A DNA stretch of 64,000 nucleotides from Rugalucina vietnamica. Taxonomy: Eukaryota; Mollusca; Bivalvia; Lucinida; Lucinidae. The notes under the pieces are model-generated. The model did no database searches and had not been told where the DNA came from. It saw only the letters and a list, made by a program, of their open reading frames with translations. The position numbers were made by a program, and so were the translations under genes. This document shows positions 35,330 to 45,362 of this stretch, one piece after another. How positions within the stretch are numbered: the first letter of the stretch is position 1; every line of letters begins with the position of its first letter. The stretch covers positions 37,114,721 to 37,178,720 of the forward strand of contig OZ024874.1 of NCBI GenBank assembly GCA_964017185.1, given 5' to 3'.

Positions 35330-36480
35330 CTTGTATGAGCAAACAAATTTATTCATTTTTCAGTCTATGACTGGCTATATCAATCATTAGCAGACCAAAG
35401 AAGAGTAAGTCTGACACAGAGACATAGTTTTAGTTCTGATACTTGTGGTGGTGATGCAACAGAGACACGTTTTATTTTTAGGGCCAATCAGTAGGTGGGG
35501 CGAAAATGGGAGAACCCCGAGAAAAACTACCTGACACACCCGCAAGCAGAACTTGGCTTGTCTCACATGTGGCCAGAGCGTGGCTCAAACCCTCACCAGT
35601 CACAGCGGTGAGATGATAGAGTGATTAAGAAACAGCGCTCTTAACCGCTCGGCCACGGCGGCCGCCCACGTTTTATTCACTATCGCAGATGCAAAAACAT
35701 CAGATTCCATTATTCTGCTTTCAACTGCTCAAAAATCTAATGAGCATCTTCATAAGCTAAATGTAATGAGCAACCCTAGACTGTTAGAACCAATAAAACA
35801 ACAAAAAAGATCACATGTATCGGCATCATACATAATATTATTAGCCTTTCACTGAACATTTAACCCATCCATAAACATCTGTCTGGGAGGAGCAACCCGC
35901 TAACACAACTCAGATGAAGATCATCTGCTGGGAAATAAACTGTGACTCCAGAATGTATTTTTAAGGAAGGATGGTTAGCAGATACATTTTCCAAATTTGA
36001 ATATAGTAGAGGTGTCACCATACTTGAAACAGCTGAAAAATTTAATAACTGTTCTATTCTTAGAAAAGTCAAAGGTTATGATTTGATTGCACGTGATCAT
36101 CATCATTATCATCCAAGTGATACGCTGATAAAACATTGCCTGTGATTAAGCTTATGTTCTTAAACAAATATGTGTCATTCTATGAGCAGATTTAATTAGT
36201 TGTAAGAATCTACCCCAGTAAATATCCTTTAGCTTCTGGAGGCATTCATTAGGATTTGAGCAGTCTTGAAAGAAGAATAATGGGATCAGATGATTTTACA
36301 ACTTGAAATTGAATTACACATGTCTCTGTTACGCCACCACAACCAGTATTAGAATTACAACTACCACCCCTAAAGTCCAATTTACTTATTTTTGGCCTGT
36401 TAAGGGTTGATACAGCTAGTCATAGACTAGGTAAATACCGCAAATGTATGAGTTTGTTTGTTCATACAAGGTAAGTACTT
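35330..36480. repeat. Internal inverted repeat with degenerate coding-like arms
   Basis: About 140 bp at 35330-35470 (TTACCTTGTATGAGCAAACA, CAGTCTATGACTGGCTATAT, GTGGTGGTGATGCAACAGAG) is inverted at 36335-36478 (CTCTGTTACGCCACCAC, CTAGTCATAGACTAGG, TTGTTCATACAAGGTAA). Between them a plus-strand ORF at 35942-36145 reads protein-like (VKGYDLIARDHHHYHPS) but is short and unassigned. It may be a relic of the element's own coding sequence. Confidence 0.6.
35477..35666 (-). mobile_element. tRNA-Ser-derived SINE
   Basis: A 190-bp element on the minus strand beginning GGGCGGCCGCCGTGGCCGAG. It has an A-box TGGCCGAGCGG (35655-35645), a variable-arm-like segment and a B-box GGTTTGAGCCA (35591-35581), all typical of a tRNA-Ser head transcribed by pol III. 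The body holds a core (GGCGAAAATGGGAGAACC, GAGAAAAACTACC, CCGCAAGCAGAA on the plus strand) that also appears inside repeats B and B'. It is flanked by the 11-bp direct repeat CACGTTTTATT (35466-35476 and 35667-35677). Confidence 0.88.
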
Positions 36481-36870
36481 ATTTCAACTGTTTTGCTCCT
36501 TGACCTTATTGTAGTATTCCGGTTTTATAGCACTTTAGGTTAATTTATTAAACAGATACTTCCCATTGAATCATTAAACTAGATGTTTAACCATGAACTA
36601 ATTTTTATCAATTCAAACATCCCACACTGACTGTCACCTACCTTTTTTTTTATAGAAAATAAACCCTATCTCCTCTTTCAGGCCAGTGAAATTATACAAA
36701 ATATTCCCGATGCTTATAGTTAGAAAAGTCCAAAAAGTCCGCAACGCCTATATACCTTTCCCATTTATTTTGAACAAAGACAACCTCTGTTGATTGGACC
36801 ATTAAATGTGTTCCAGGACATAGTGTACACACATCCAGTTGTTTTGGACAACGAGCAACCTTTTACTCTG

Positions 36871-36883
36871 TCTGGGGTGAAAG
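36871..36883. repeat. 13-bp target duplication of LINE-3 (3' side)
   Basis: TCTGGGGTGAAAG, identical to 42704-42716. Confidence 0.93.
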
Positions 36884-37055
36884 TTTGTTTGTTTGTTTGT
36901 TGTTTAACGACGCATCAACCCTGATGGGTCATTAGCGTCTAACAAGGTAAAACGTTAAAATATATTGAACTCGTATTAAAAAGTAACACTAAGTAAGATA
37001 TAAATGTCGTTGTAAAGAAACGATATATGAAATAATAAGAGTGGTGATCTAAAAA

Positions 37056-40000
37056 TTATATTTTATAAAACAGATTTACTTGTCTAAGAAATGATAAAAT
37101 CTTTCCAACGGGTACATCTTTGAACAATTCTTTCAAGTTATTAGCTTGAAAACAAGAAATTCGCTCTGCTGCAAAGTCAGTGCATTCTAAAAGAAAGTGT
37201 TTAACTGTGAATGGTGTATCACAGCCAATGCATTTAGGTTCATCTTCTCGCTTTAATAAGTGGGAATGTGTTATTCTTGTATGACCAATTCGGAGACGAG
37301 CAAGAACGATTTCTTCTCGTCTCGAAAGTTTATGAATTGCTTTTGGTCGTTTAACGATCGGTTCGACTTCCCTCAATTTATCAAACTTCGCTCCGTTCCA
37401 GATTGTTTGCCATTTGTCAGAGATGTACTCGTTAATAAAAGGTTTAAAATTGACATAAGGAATTTTAAAAACGGTTTCTTCTAGATTTAACGATTCTTTA
37501 GCGTTCTTATCAACTTTCTCATTTCCATATATACCTATATGACTGGGAACCCAGCAATAGATAATTGTTTTCAATTCCGAGATGGTATGATGTTTTATTA
37601 ATAGTTTTTGTATTTGAGGGTTTTTGGATGATGTATGGTTTAAGGCCTGTAGAACTGACATAGAGTCAGAAAAAATAATAAATTTGTCCTTTAAGTTACT
37701 TTCATTTATGAAGTCTAAAGCTAAGTCTATAGCTTTAGCTTCCGCTGTGAAAATTGAAGAGCCATCAGGTAAACGTAATGTTTTGCAATTGCCGTTTGTA
37801 AAAGTAGCACAACCAACTTTGTTTTCTTCTTTTGAACCATCAGTATAAATACATTGATAGTCAATAAATTGAGATTGTAGTTGATGAAAACTTTCTTTTA
37901 GAAGGTGTGGATTTGAGTCGGATTTTCTCCCTGTATGTAGAGTCAAATTAACTTCTGGTTTTCTAATGCACCATGATGGTATTTCTGAAACAAAATGTTC
38001 TTCTATTTTATCTTTTTGGATGTTTGCTGATTCTAAAAGTGGTGCAACCCGTAAACCAAAAGACCGGATAGCCTTTGGTTTACTTTCGTAAAGCTGTACG
38101 ACTTCTTCAGAAATATATGGCGGAAAAGACACCTTATGAACTGGATTTGATGGATTAGCAGCAATTCTAATGGCGTACTGTAGGGCAAGTTTCTCTCGTC
38201 GTAAATATAGAGATGGCTCTTCAGCCTCGACATAGAGGCTTTGTACAGGTGATGTTCGAAAAGCACCAAGAGCTAATCTTAGGCCTTGATGATGCACTGT
38301 GTCAAGAGAACTGATATATGATGGTCTTGCCGATCCATATACGATGGATCCATAATCTAATTTTGAACGAATGAGGGAACGGTATAGCTGGAGAAGGACA
38401 GTGCGATCAGCACCCCAGTCTGTGTGTGATAATACTTTCAGTAAGTTCAACGCTTTCAGGCATTTGGCTTTTAAGTACTTGATATGTGGAATGAAAGAAA
38501 GTTTACGATCAAAAAGAACTCCAAGAAATTTAAAATCTTCAACTACTGGAATAAGAGAACCATATAAATAAAGTTCGGGATCATTGTGTACTTTCCGTAG
38601 TTGACAAAAATGTACACATTGAGTTTTCGACTTGGAAAATTTGAAACCATTATGTGAGGCCCAGTTTTCTATTCTGTTGATGCACTGCTGTAAGTGCCTT
38701 TCGATAGTTCTCATACTTTTTGACCTGTAACACATACAGAAATCATCTACATACAATGATCCATCTGTTTTAGGATCCAAGCAATCCATTATGCTATTTA
38801 TCTTAATATTGAACAATGTTGTAGACAAGATGCTCCCTTGTGGGACACCCTGTGCTTGGTCGAACTTTTCGGATAAAGTCGATTCAATACGAACCTGGAT
38901 CCAACGATCCGCAAGGAAATTTTCGATAAATGTAGCTAATCTGCCTCGTATTCCGAGATCATGTAGATCTCGCATAATACCATGTCTCCAGGTGGTATCA
39001 TAAGCTTTTTCCAAGTCGAAAAACACAGCAACAACATGCTCTTTTGCAACAAAGGCATCACGAATAAAGGTTTCCAGTCTTACTAAATTGTCGTTGGTAC
39101 TTCGTTCAGAACGGAAGCCCGACTGAACAGGAGATATTAGGTTATTACTTTCTAAGTACCAAACAAGTCTTACATTTATCATTCTCTCTAAAGTTTTGCA
39201 AAGACAACTTGTAAGTGCTATCGGTCTATAGCTGTTAGGTTCTGCATGGTCTTTTCCAGGTTTAGGAATTGGTATTATAGTGGCTAGTTCCCAACTTTCG
39301 GGAAACTTTCCAGTTTCCCACATATCATTAAATATATCTAAGAGAGCAAAAAGTGATTTTGGTGGAAGATGTTTTAACATTTGATAGTGAACTTCATCGG
39401 GACCTGTTGCTGTATCATGGGCTTTACTGATGGCGTCTTTTAGTTCATCCAAATTAAAAGGAGTATTGTACTCTTCATTATTTGAGGACTTAAAGTTTAA
39501 CTTAGTCTTTTCTTGTTCTTTCTTATATTTTTGAAATTCCTCCGAATAATGACTGGTTGAGGAATTTGAACAAAATTGTGATGCCAAAGTATCTGCTATA
39601 TCTTTTTTTGTGGAAGCTGTTTCGTTCGCATTGTTGAAATTGTAATTAAGATGGTGATAAGAAGCAGATTTAGATTTACCGGATATTTTCCTAACCATAT
39701 CCCAAACTTTTTTAGTGGGTGTTTTATAATTCAAATTCGATACGTATGTTCTCCATGATTTGCGTTTTGCAGACTTTATAGTCCGACGGGCTTTTGCTCT
39801 AGAATTCCTATAATTATTTAAATTTTCATGCGTTGGGAACTTGCAGAACTTCGACAAAGTGTCTTTCCGTTGTTTGATAGCTTCTTTACAATCGTCATTA
39901 TACCATGGGTTACTTTTCTTTGGGTTCGTCGAGGTTTTGGGGATACATTTCTCAGATATATTTATTAAAGAAGAGGTGAAGTCAGTTATAGGATCAGAAG

Positions 40001-40766
40001 AATCAGAGAGAAAAGTATCAGTAAGGGACTCATTACATAAAGTATGAAATAAATCCCAATCTGCTTTATTCAATTTCCATTTGGGATTATGGGCTTCATC
40101 ATGAGTCTGAACGCTTTCAATCAAAATTGGAAAGTGGTCAGATCCACGTTGATCTTCACAAACAGACCAGTCATAGTCAAGATAGAGAGAGGGGTGACAG
40201 AGTGAAAGATCAAGGGATGAGAATGTGCCTTTACCAGAATCTAGATAAGTGTTAGATTTATCATTCATCAAACAAATGTCGTTTTTCGTGATGAAATCCT
40301 CGATTAATTCTCCTCTGGGATCATTGTCATTACAACCCCAAAGCACATTGTGACCATTGAAGTCACCTACCAACATATAGGGTGAAGGAAGCTGTTGAAG
40401 TAAAGAAGTAAGTTGTTCAGATTTTAAAAGATAAGAGGGAGGGATATAGACTGAGCAGAAAGTTATCTCTTTCTCGAGTGTTACAGAAACAGCTACCGCT
40501 TGTAGATCCGTTTTAAGTTTAATTTGACGTTGTGGTAATGTTGAATGGACAAGTAAAGAGCTTCCACCAGATGCTCTTAGACAATCCAAGTGTATGTGAT
40601 TGTAAATATTAAAGCCTTTTAAAGTAAACGTGTCATTAGGTTTGAGGAAAGTTTCTTGAAGACAGAAAACAGAAGGTCTAAGTAGTGACAAAAGAAGTAG
40701 TAGTTCTTCAAAACGTGGTTTTACACCTCGACAGTTCCATTGTATTATTTTATATTTGCTACCCAT
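37056..40766 (-). CDS. LINE-3 ORF2: endonuclease / reverse transcriptase / RNase H polyprotein
   Basis: 1,236 residues. The EEP endonuclease spans about 1-225 with all catalytic motifs visible: IQWNCRG (~10), FCLQET (~37), YIPPSY, VGDFNGHN (~134), SSLDLSLC and GSDHFPIL (~209). It nicks the target for target-primed reverse transcription. The RT is centred at about 470-760: IIPIPKPGKDH, NSYRPIALTS, FFDLEKAYDTTWR (~580), VPQGSILSTTLF and the catalytic YVDDFCMCY (~670; YVDD replaces the common YADD). RNase HI spans about 968-1100: IYTDGSKEE, TAEAKAIDLAL, IFSDSMSVLQAL and GNEKVDKNAKE keep the D-E-D-D set. A Cys/His motif CIGCDTPFTVKHFLLEC lies near 1180. The ATG is 62 bases downstream of the ORF1 stop. 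Translation probably follows by reinitiation or a similar route. Confidence 0.95.
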   Translation of the reverse strand: MGSKYKIIQWNCRGVKPRFEELLLLLSLLRPSVFCLQETFLKPNDTFTLKGFNIYNHIHLDCLRASGGSSLLVHSTLPQRQIKLKTDLQAVAVSVTLEKEITFCSVYIPPSYLLKSEQLTSLLQQLPSPYMLVGDFNGHNVLWGCNDNDPRGELIEDFITKNDICLMNDKSNTYLDSGKGTFSSLDLSLCHPSLYLDYDWSVCEDQRGSDHFPILIESVQTHDEAHNPKWKLNKADWDLFHTLCNESLTDTFLSDSSDPITDFTSSLINISEKCIPKTSTNPKKSNPWYNDDCKEAIKQRKDTLSKFCKFPTHENLNNYRNSRAKARRTIKSAKRKSWRTYVSNLNYKTPTKKVWDMVRKISGKSKSASYHHLNYNFNNANETASTKKDIADTLASQFCSNSSTSHYSEEFQKYKKEQEKTKLNFKSSNNEEYNTPFNLDELKDAISKAHDTATGPDEVHYQMLKHLPPKSLFALLDIFNDMWETGKFPESWELATIIPIPKPGKDHAEPNSYRPIALTSCLCKTLERMINVRLVWYLESNNLISPVQSGFRSERSTNDNLVRLETFIRDAFVAKEHVVAVFFDLEKAYDTTWRHGIMRDLHDLGIRGRLATFIENFLADRWIQVRIESTLSEKFDQAQGVPQGSILSTTLFNIKINSIMDCLDPKTDGSLYVDDFCMCYRSKSMRTIERHLQQCINRIENWASHNGFKFSKSKTQCVHFCQLRKVHNDPELYLYGSLIPVVEDFKFLGVLFDRKLSFIPHIKYLKAKCLKALNLLKVLSHTDWGADRTVLLQLYRSLIRSKLDYGSIVYGSARPSYISSLDTVHHQGLRLALGAFRTSPVQSLYVEAEEPSLYLRREKLALQYAIRIAANPSNPVHKVSFPPYISEEVVQLYESKPKAIRSFGLRVAPLLESANIQKDKIEEHFVSEIPSWCIRKPEVNLTLHTGRKSDSNPHLLKESFHQLQSQFIDYQCIYTDGSKEENKVGCATFTNGNCKTLRLPDGSSIFTAEAKAIDLALDFINESNLKDKFIIFSDSMSVLQALNHTSSKNPQIQKLLIKHHTISELKTIIYCWVPSHIGIYGNEKVDKNAKESLNLEETVFKIPYVNFKPFINEYISDKWQTIWNGAKFDKLREVEPIVKRPKAIHKLSRREEIVLARLRIGHTRITHSHLLKREDEPKCIGCDTPFTVKHFLLECTDFAAERISCFQANNLKELFKDVPVGKILSFLRQVNLFYKI

Positions 40767-40828
40767 TAAATAATTTAGAGAGGAGATTTAAATGCGTGAC
40801 CTTTTGTTTAAATGTAGACTGGAAACTT

Positions 40829-42052
40829 TTACTTTGGAGCTGTGATTGGTGACCGAGGACGATGGCCACGGGAACCAGGGCGCGAGGCAACCTCGTCCAT
40901 CTCCATGGCATCGTCATTAGCCAGAGCTCCAAATTTGTTATACTGTTGGACGGGATCATCTGATCCCTTCTGCACCCTACTGGATGCAGAATGTGGTTTT
41001 GCGTTTGTACTCGGTTGGTTTGGTTTTGAACTAACTTTGGCTTGTTCTGACAGAGATTTGCTTGATGTTACGTTCTGATTTTGAGAATTATTGTTTCTGT
41101 TTGGTTTCCTCGCAATGAGAACTTTTGAACTCTCTGTAATCTTACAGTCTTCGACACTGTATTGTGTAGCAGCTGTTTTGGTTTCTGGTTTGGCAGCAAG
41201 TGATTTGACTATATGTGAGAAACTAAATTCAGGCTTCTGTTCAAGTTGTTTTCGAGCTTCAAGATATGTCAAGTTCTTTGTTATCTTCAATCGCATGATT
41301 TCTTTTTCCTTCTTCCATGTTTCGCATTCATTTGACCGTGATAGATGCGCTCCGCCACAGTTGACACATTTTGTGGGGTTTTTGCAGTGATTTGTATGAT
41401 GGTCATGGTTTCCCATACCACATCTTTCACAGACTGACCCGGGGTCAACTGGGCATTTGTCCTCATGGTGTCCAAATTTCTGACAGTTAAAGCATCTCAA
41501 AGGATTTGGTATGTACAGATCGACAGGAATAATTTGATAAAAGATTTTCAGAGATTTAGGTGGTACAACTGAGTCAAATGTTATAAGAAGTGTATTCGTG
41601 TTGATTGTGTCTTGTCCTTTTTTAACTGTGAAGCGTTTTACTGCTGTAACACCTTGATTTTCCAAGTACTCGAGTATGTTCTTTTCCGATTCTCCTTTGA
41701 GATTTCTGTCTCTGATTATGCCTTTGGAAGAGTTTAGAGTTTTGTGTGGTTTAACCTCTACTGGTAGATTGAAGAACTTTTTTGATTTTAAAAGAATATC
41801 TGTTTGCATTTTCCTTGTTGTTTCTACTAACAATGTTCCGTTTCTTAATTTCTTCACAGATTTTGGTGTGCCTATCATAGATTCAATTTGTTTCTCAATA
41901 ACGAAAGGTGACAGTGATGTAACTTGTGTTTCTTTGTTTGTTGACTCAATAATAATAAACTTTGGAAAATTTTCTTGTGCTCTAAACAGTGTCGAAGCGT
42001 CTATATCGTCGTCGGAGTCCGGTCGTTGTCGTTTGTGTGCCATTGAATCCAT
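40829..42052 (-). CDS. LINE-3 ORF1: gag-like nucleic-acid-binding protein with three zinc knuckles
   Basis: 407 residues. The start is the first ATG after the 5' UTR (MDSMAHKRQRPDSDDDID). A nuclear-localisation-like basic patch is followed by an acidic stretch. Residues about 30-180 look like an RRM-type or gag fold (VKKLRNGTLLVET, RFTVKKGQDTINTNTLLITF). Three CCHC knuckles follow at about 186-240: CFNCQKFGHHEDKC, CERCGMGNHDHHTNHC and CVNCGGAHLSRSNEC. The C-terminal ~150 residues are Ser/Asn/Lys-rich and probably disordered. The family role is to coat the LINE RNA and assist priming. No internal stops. Confidence 0.93.
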   Translation of the reverse strand: MDSMAHKRQRPDSDDDIDASTLFRAQENFPKFIIIESTNKETQVTSLSPFVIEKQIESMIGTPKSVKKLRNGTLLVETTRKMQTDILLKSKKFFNLPVEVKPHKTLNSSKGIIRDRNLKGESEKNILEYLENQGVTAVKRFTVKKGQDTINTNTLLITFDSVVPPKSLKIFYQIIPVDLYIPNPLRCFNCQKFGHHEDKCPVDPGSVCERCGMGNHDHHTNHCKNPTKCVNCGGAHLSRSNECETWKKEKEIMRLKITKNLTYLEARKQLEQKPEFSFSHIVKSLAAKPETKTAATQYSVEDCKITESSKVLIARKPNRNNNSQNQNVTSSKSLSEQAKVSSKPNQPSTNAKPHSASSRVQKGSDDPVQQYNKFGALANDDAMEMDEVASRPGSRGHRPRSPITAPK

Positions 42053-42703
42053 TTTTTTAGTTTTAAGTCTCGACGGCTATGCGCTTCACCCTCCTTGGAG
42101 CCCTACAAGGGGACGCTATACGGAAACGGCTCTCCAGTTTCCAGCGCCAAAGCTACATACCCGTCATACTCGCCGTGCAAGATTCCAAAGTACTTCAGAC
42201 TACTCAAGCTTTAACAACAAATGAATATTAAGTCAGATGTCTAATAAAGAAAACCGAAATAACATTCAGACGTTGTACCCACCCTGCCTCTCAACCTAGA
42301 CCCAAGTAACCCAGAAATACCGAAAAACAAGCCCGTCGATTGACCCTTAAACCACCGCCTTCTGAGATATAGGGAAAAGGATGATTAAATGAAGAAATTT
42401 GGAACACGGTTGCGTATCATTCGATACTGAAAAAGTTAGAAGGAAGAAGAGATCTCAGGGCAAGGCATGGCAGCCGATTGACCGTGTCGAGCCTCCACGG
42501 CCTCCCGTTTACACCGAATCCGAGGCCAAAGAGGCGTGTTGAGACAGGTGAAGATCTCTGGCCTGTCCCTCAACCTCCAGGATCCTCTTCTCCGGCTTAC
42601 GGGTATCCACCCACGGCAAACAGGTGGCACCTCTTTTGACCGGGTTTTACGGTTCCGCATGAGGGAGCGACCGGCCTATTCTAATCCGGGTCCGGTACGG
42701 GCC
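42053..42703 (-). promoter_or_regulatory. LINE-3 5' UTR, putative internal promoter
   Basis: About 650 bp of non-coding sequence between the element's 5' end (fixed by the target duplication) and the ORF1 ATG. It is more GC-rich than its surroundings at 42450-42700. Elements of this kind usually carry an internal pol II promoter here; that is family knowledge, and I see no TATA box. Confidence 0.5.
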
Positions 42704-42716
42704 TCTGGGGTGAAAG
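42704..42716. repeat. 13-bp target duplication of LINE-3 (5' side)
   Basis: TCTGGGGTGAAAG, identical to 36871-36883. Confidence 0.93.
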
Positions 42717-43876
42717 GTAACTTAGGGTTTGATGGTGCAAATTACATTGTATTGAAATAATTACCTAACCTTGTGCAACTGCGGTCATTATGCAGATTGA
42801 CTTGAGATTAATTGTCGGTTGGTAATCGATATACCTATGCGGATAAATCGAAACTTATACATGTAACTGCACATTTTTCACATTAATAATGTAAATCGTC
42901 CTAATTATCAGAACATTTTGAATCAAGTTGCATCTTTGATCATTTTTCTGTGTGCAGTATTAAAAATTTTACACCTTGATGAAAGTAGTCATTTATTTAG
43001 CATGGTCAGCAAATTGTCAGACATATTGCAGATTATAGGCTTTTTTACACTTGTACAATAAAATATAAAAGCTGTTACAAGACTGTTATGGCTGAATTAG
43101 CATGAAAATAATAGCTGAATCTATGTTAATGACTTAAACATCATGGATTTTGGTGAAACTAAGAAAAGCATTTTTGGGGAAAAGTAACAAAAATTGCAAA
43201 ATATGCTTTTCAATGTGGTGGCCATCTTGTATATCATCATTTAAAGACCTAACTTTGATAAATTTATATCAGAAATGGCGTCTAAACACTTATAATACAT
43301 GCATGTTCTGCTCACAAAGTTAGCAGATAAGAAGTTTTAGCAGTTCTATGTTAATAAACATGCATTTGCCATTTTTGCATGGTGGCCATCTCGGAAACCG
43401 TCCAAAATGGCGGGTCAGAACAGTGGTTGAATTAGCATGAAAATAATACTTGCATCTCTCTTCATGACCCAAACTACTTAACTGTCAGTGAAAATGTAAA
43501 AAAAGCTTTTCGGGGCGAAGAAGTAACAAAAATTGCAAAATACGCTTTGCAATGTGGCATCCATCTTGTATGCTATCATTAAAAGACATAATTTTGTTAA
43601 ATTTACACCAGAAATGGTGTCTAGACACTCATACAAGTATGTTTTGCTCATAAAAGTAAGAAATTTAGAAGTTTTAAGAGTTCTATTATATTAAACATGC
43701 ACTTTGTCATTTTTGCCTGGCGGCCATCTTGAAAACCGTCCAAAATGGCGTCTCGGTACCAAGCTATCGAGTGTTAACATCTTGATTCTTAATCAGGGAG
43801 GTCCAATGAACAATATTATACCACTCCCAGAGGATCCTTGGGGGGGGTGCATGGTAAGCCCTCCTGGCCCACGGAG

Positions 43877-43878
43877 TA
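43877..43878. repeat. TA target duplication, right
   Basis: TA immediately after GGCCCACGGAG; partner of 34250-34251. Confidence 0.75.
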
Positions 43879-45274
43879 AGGAGAGTGAGTCTATCTTTCT
43901 TGAACTGAAATTAAAAAAACAGGGCATGGTGTATCCCCTGTGTCTACAGACCCCCATCGACTAATGACACAACTTTTGAAAATGACTTTTCTACAAAACT
44001 AGATCAAATGCTTGTGAAATATGAACATATATGTGTCATTGGAGATCTAAACTACAATCTGCTTATACCTGAAAAAAGCCAAACTCTTAGTAATATAATG
44101 GACACTTACAACTTAAAAAACCTAGTCAAAGATCCAACATGTTTTACTAAGACTAGCACACCCAGTCTGATTGATATGATCATGACAAATAGCCCCAACT
44201 TCTTGTGCAACACCATTAATTTTAATTGTGGGCTCAGTGACTGCCATAACATGGTAGCCACTACCTTTAAAGAAAATACTGTCTCTACCAAACGTCAAAA
44301 AGTTAACTTTAGAAGTTATAAAAATTTCCAGGAAACAGAGTTCATCCAGGACCTCCATCGGGTACCTTTTCATATTTCTACACTGTTTATGATGCAGATG
44401 ATTGCTACTGGGCATATGAAACCCTTCTGATGGATGTCGTGGATGAGCATGCCCCCAGAAAACAAAAATATCCCAAAAAAGACTCCCCCCCACTTTCATG
44501 AACTCGGAACTTAGAAGAGCAATTTATAAAAAGAAGATGCTCCATAACAAATATCTCAAATTTCGAAATAAAACCAACTGGGAGCTCTATAGGAAAAGAG
44601 AAATTATGTAACCAAACTTAGGAAACAATCAATAAAACTGTATTTCTTTGAAAGGTGTAGTGGTGGGCCTAAATCTTCTGACTTTTGGCCTACTTTCAAA
44701 CCTTTTCTTAGTTCAAAATCATCTAAAACTGAAAATGACATTATTCTTATGGAAAATAACACTCTAATTAGTGACCCTAAAGAGGTCAGCTGTGTACTTA
44801 ATGATTTTTACATCAACATTGCTCAGGAAATAGGAATAAATTCACATTCATATGAAATAAATACTCATCCTAGTATTCTTGCTATTAAAGAAAATAGCCC
44901 GAATGAGGGCTATCCTGTCTTTGATTTTAAACCAGTAAATCAAACTACTGTTTCTAAGGTTTGTTAAGAAATTAAACCCCAAGAAAGCTACCGGGGTTGA
45001 TCAATTACCAGCTAAAATGATTAAAGCAGGCTCTGAGGTCCTTTCTGGACCTATTTCCTCCATTTTTAACAAATGTGTCAAGCTCGGAAAATTCCCAAAT
45101 GACCTGAAATCTGCTCAGGTCACCCCTGTATTTAAAAAAGATGACCCCCTCATTAAGAAAAATTACCGGCCAGTAAGCATCCTTTCATCTCACTCTAAAG
45201 TATTTGAACTTCTAATGGCTGAACAGCTTACTGAGCATTTTGATAAGATTTTTGATACATATCTAGCTGCGTAA
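43879..45274 (+). pseudogene. LINE-2 (plus): endonuclease C-terminal half and RT N-terminal part, broken
   Basis: This resumes the LINE cut at 34249: SIFLELKLKKQG, a PPS block, CVIGDLNYNLL (Asp-x-Asn motif), SLIDMIMTNSPNF and CGLSDCHNMVATTF (the SDH motif altered to SDCH, so catalysis is doubtful). A one-base shift lies near 44383, another near 44960 just before NPKKATGVDQLPAKMIKAG, and a third near 45271 before KGFGCQTTLLRLAE. RT blocks VTPVFKKDDPLIKKNYRPV and ILSSHSKVFE are readable between them. Confidence 0.88.
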
Positions 45275-45362
45275 AGGATTTGGTTGTCAGACTACACTAT
45301 TAAGGCTTGCGGAGGACTGGAAGAAGGAACTGGACAGCCGCCATTATGTCGGAGCAGTACTG

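Larger units (their letters stand above)
36884..42703 (-). mobile_element. LINE-3: full-length, intact non-LTR retrotransposon (I-like, with RNase H)
   Basis: A 5.82-kb element on the minus strand with a ~650-bp GC-richer 5' UTR (42053-42703), ORF1, ORF2, a ~170-bp 3' UTR and a (CAAA)n tail (seen as TTTGTTTG at 36884-36900). A perfect 13-bp target duplication (TCTGGGGTGAAAG) flanks it, and both ORFs are open. ORF1 with three zinc knuckles plus ORF2 with endonuclease, RT and RNase H is the layout of the I/Nimb/Jockey-superfamily group. The combination of a perfect duplication, a simple-repeat tail and open frames indicates recent insertion. It sits inside the 9.6-kb TIR element. Confidence 0.93.
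34252..43876. mobile_element. 9.6-kb DNA element with ~0.8-kb terminal inverted repeats, nested in LINE-2
   Basis: The left end CTCCGTGGGCCAGGAGGGCT is mirrored exactly at the right end (AGCCCTCCTGGCCCACGGAG), with TA on both outer sides. The inverted match extends to about 35050 on the left and 43080 on the right, with moderate divergence. Each TIR is built of two tandem ~355-bp units (CCATTTTGGACGGTTTTCAA, ATGGCCGCCATGCAAAAATG, CATGCTAATTCAA-type end). LINE-2 coding sequence resumes on either side. Without the later LINE and SINE the element is about 3.6 kb. I found no intact transposase. Confidence 0.88.

Noticed and set aside
35645..35666. A functional tRNA-Ser gene
   Set aside because: Only the head is tRNA-like. 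The body continues into a SINE core and is flanked by target duplications.
41676..42224. 182-residue plus ORF
   Set aside because: Antisense shadow of LINE-3 ORF1, whose coding frame has clear zinc knuckles.
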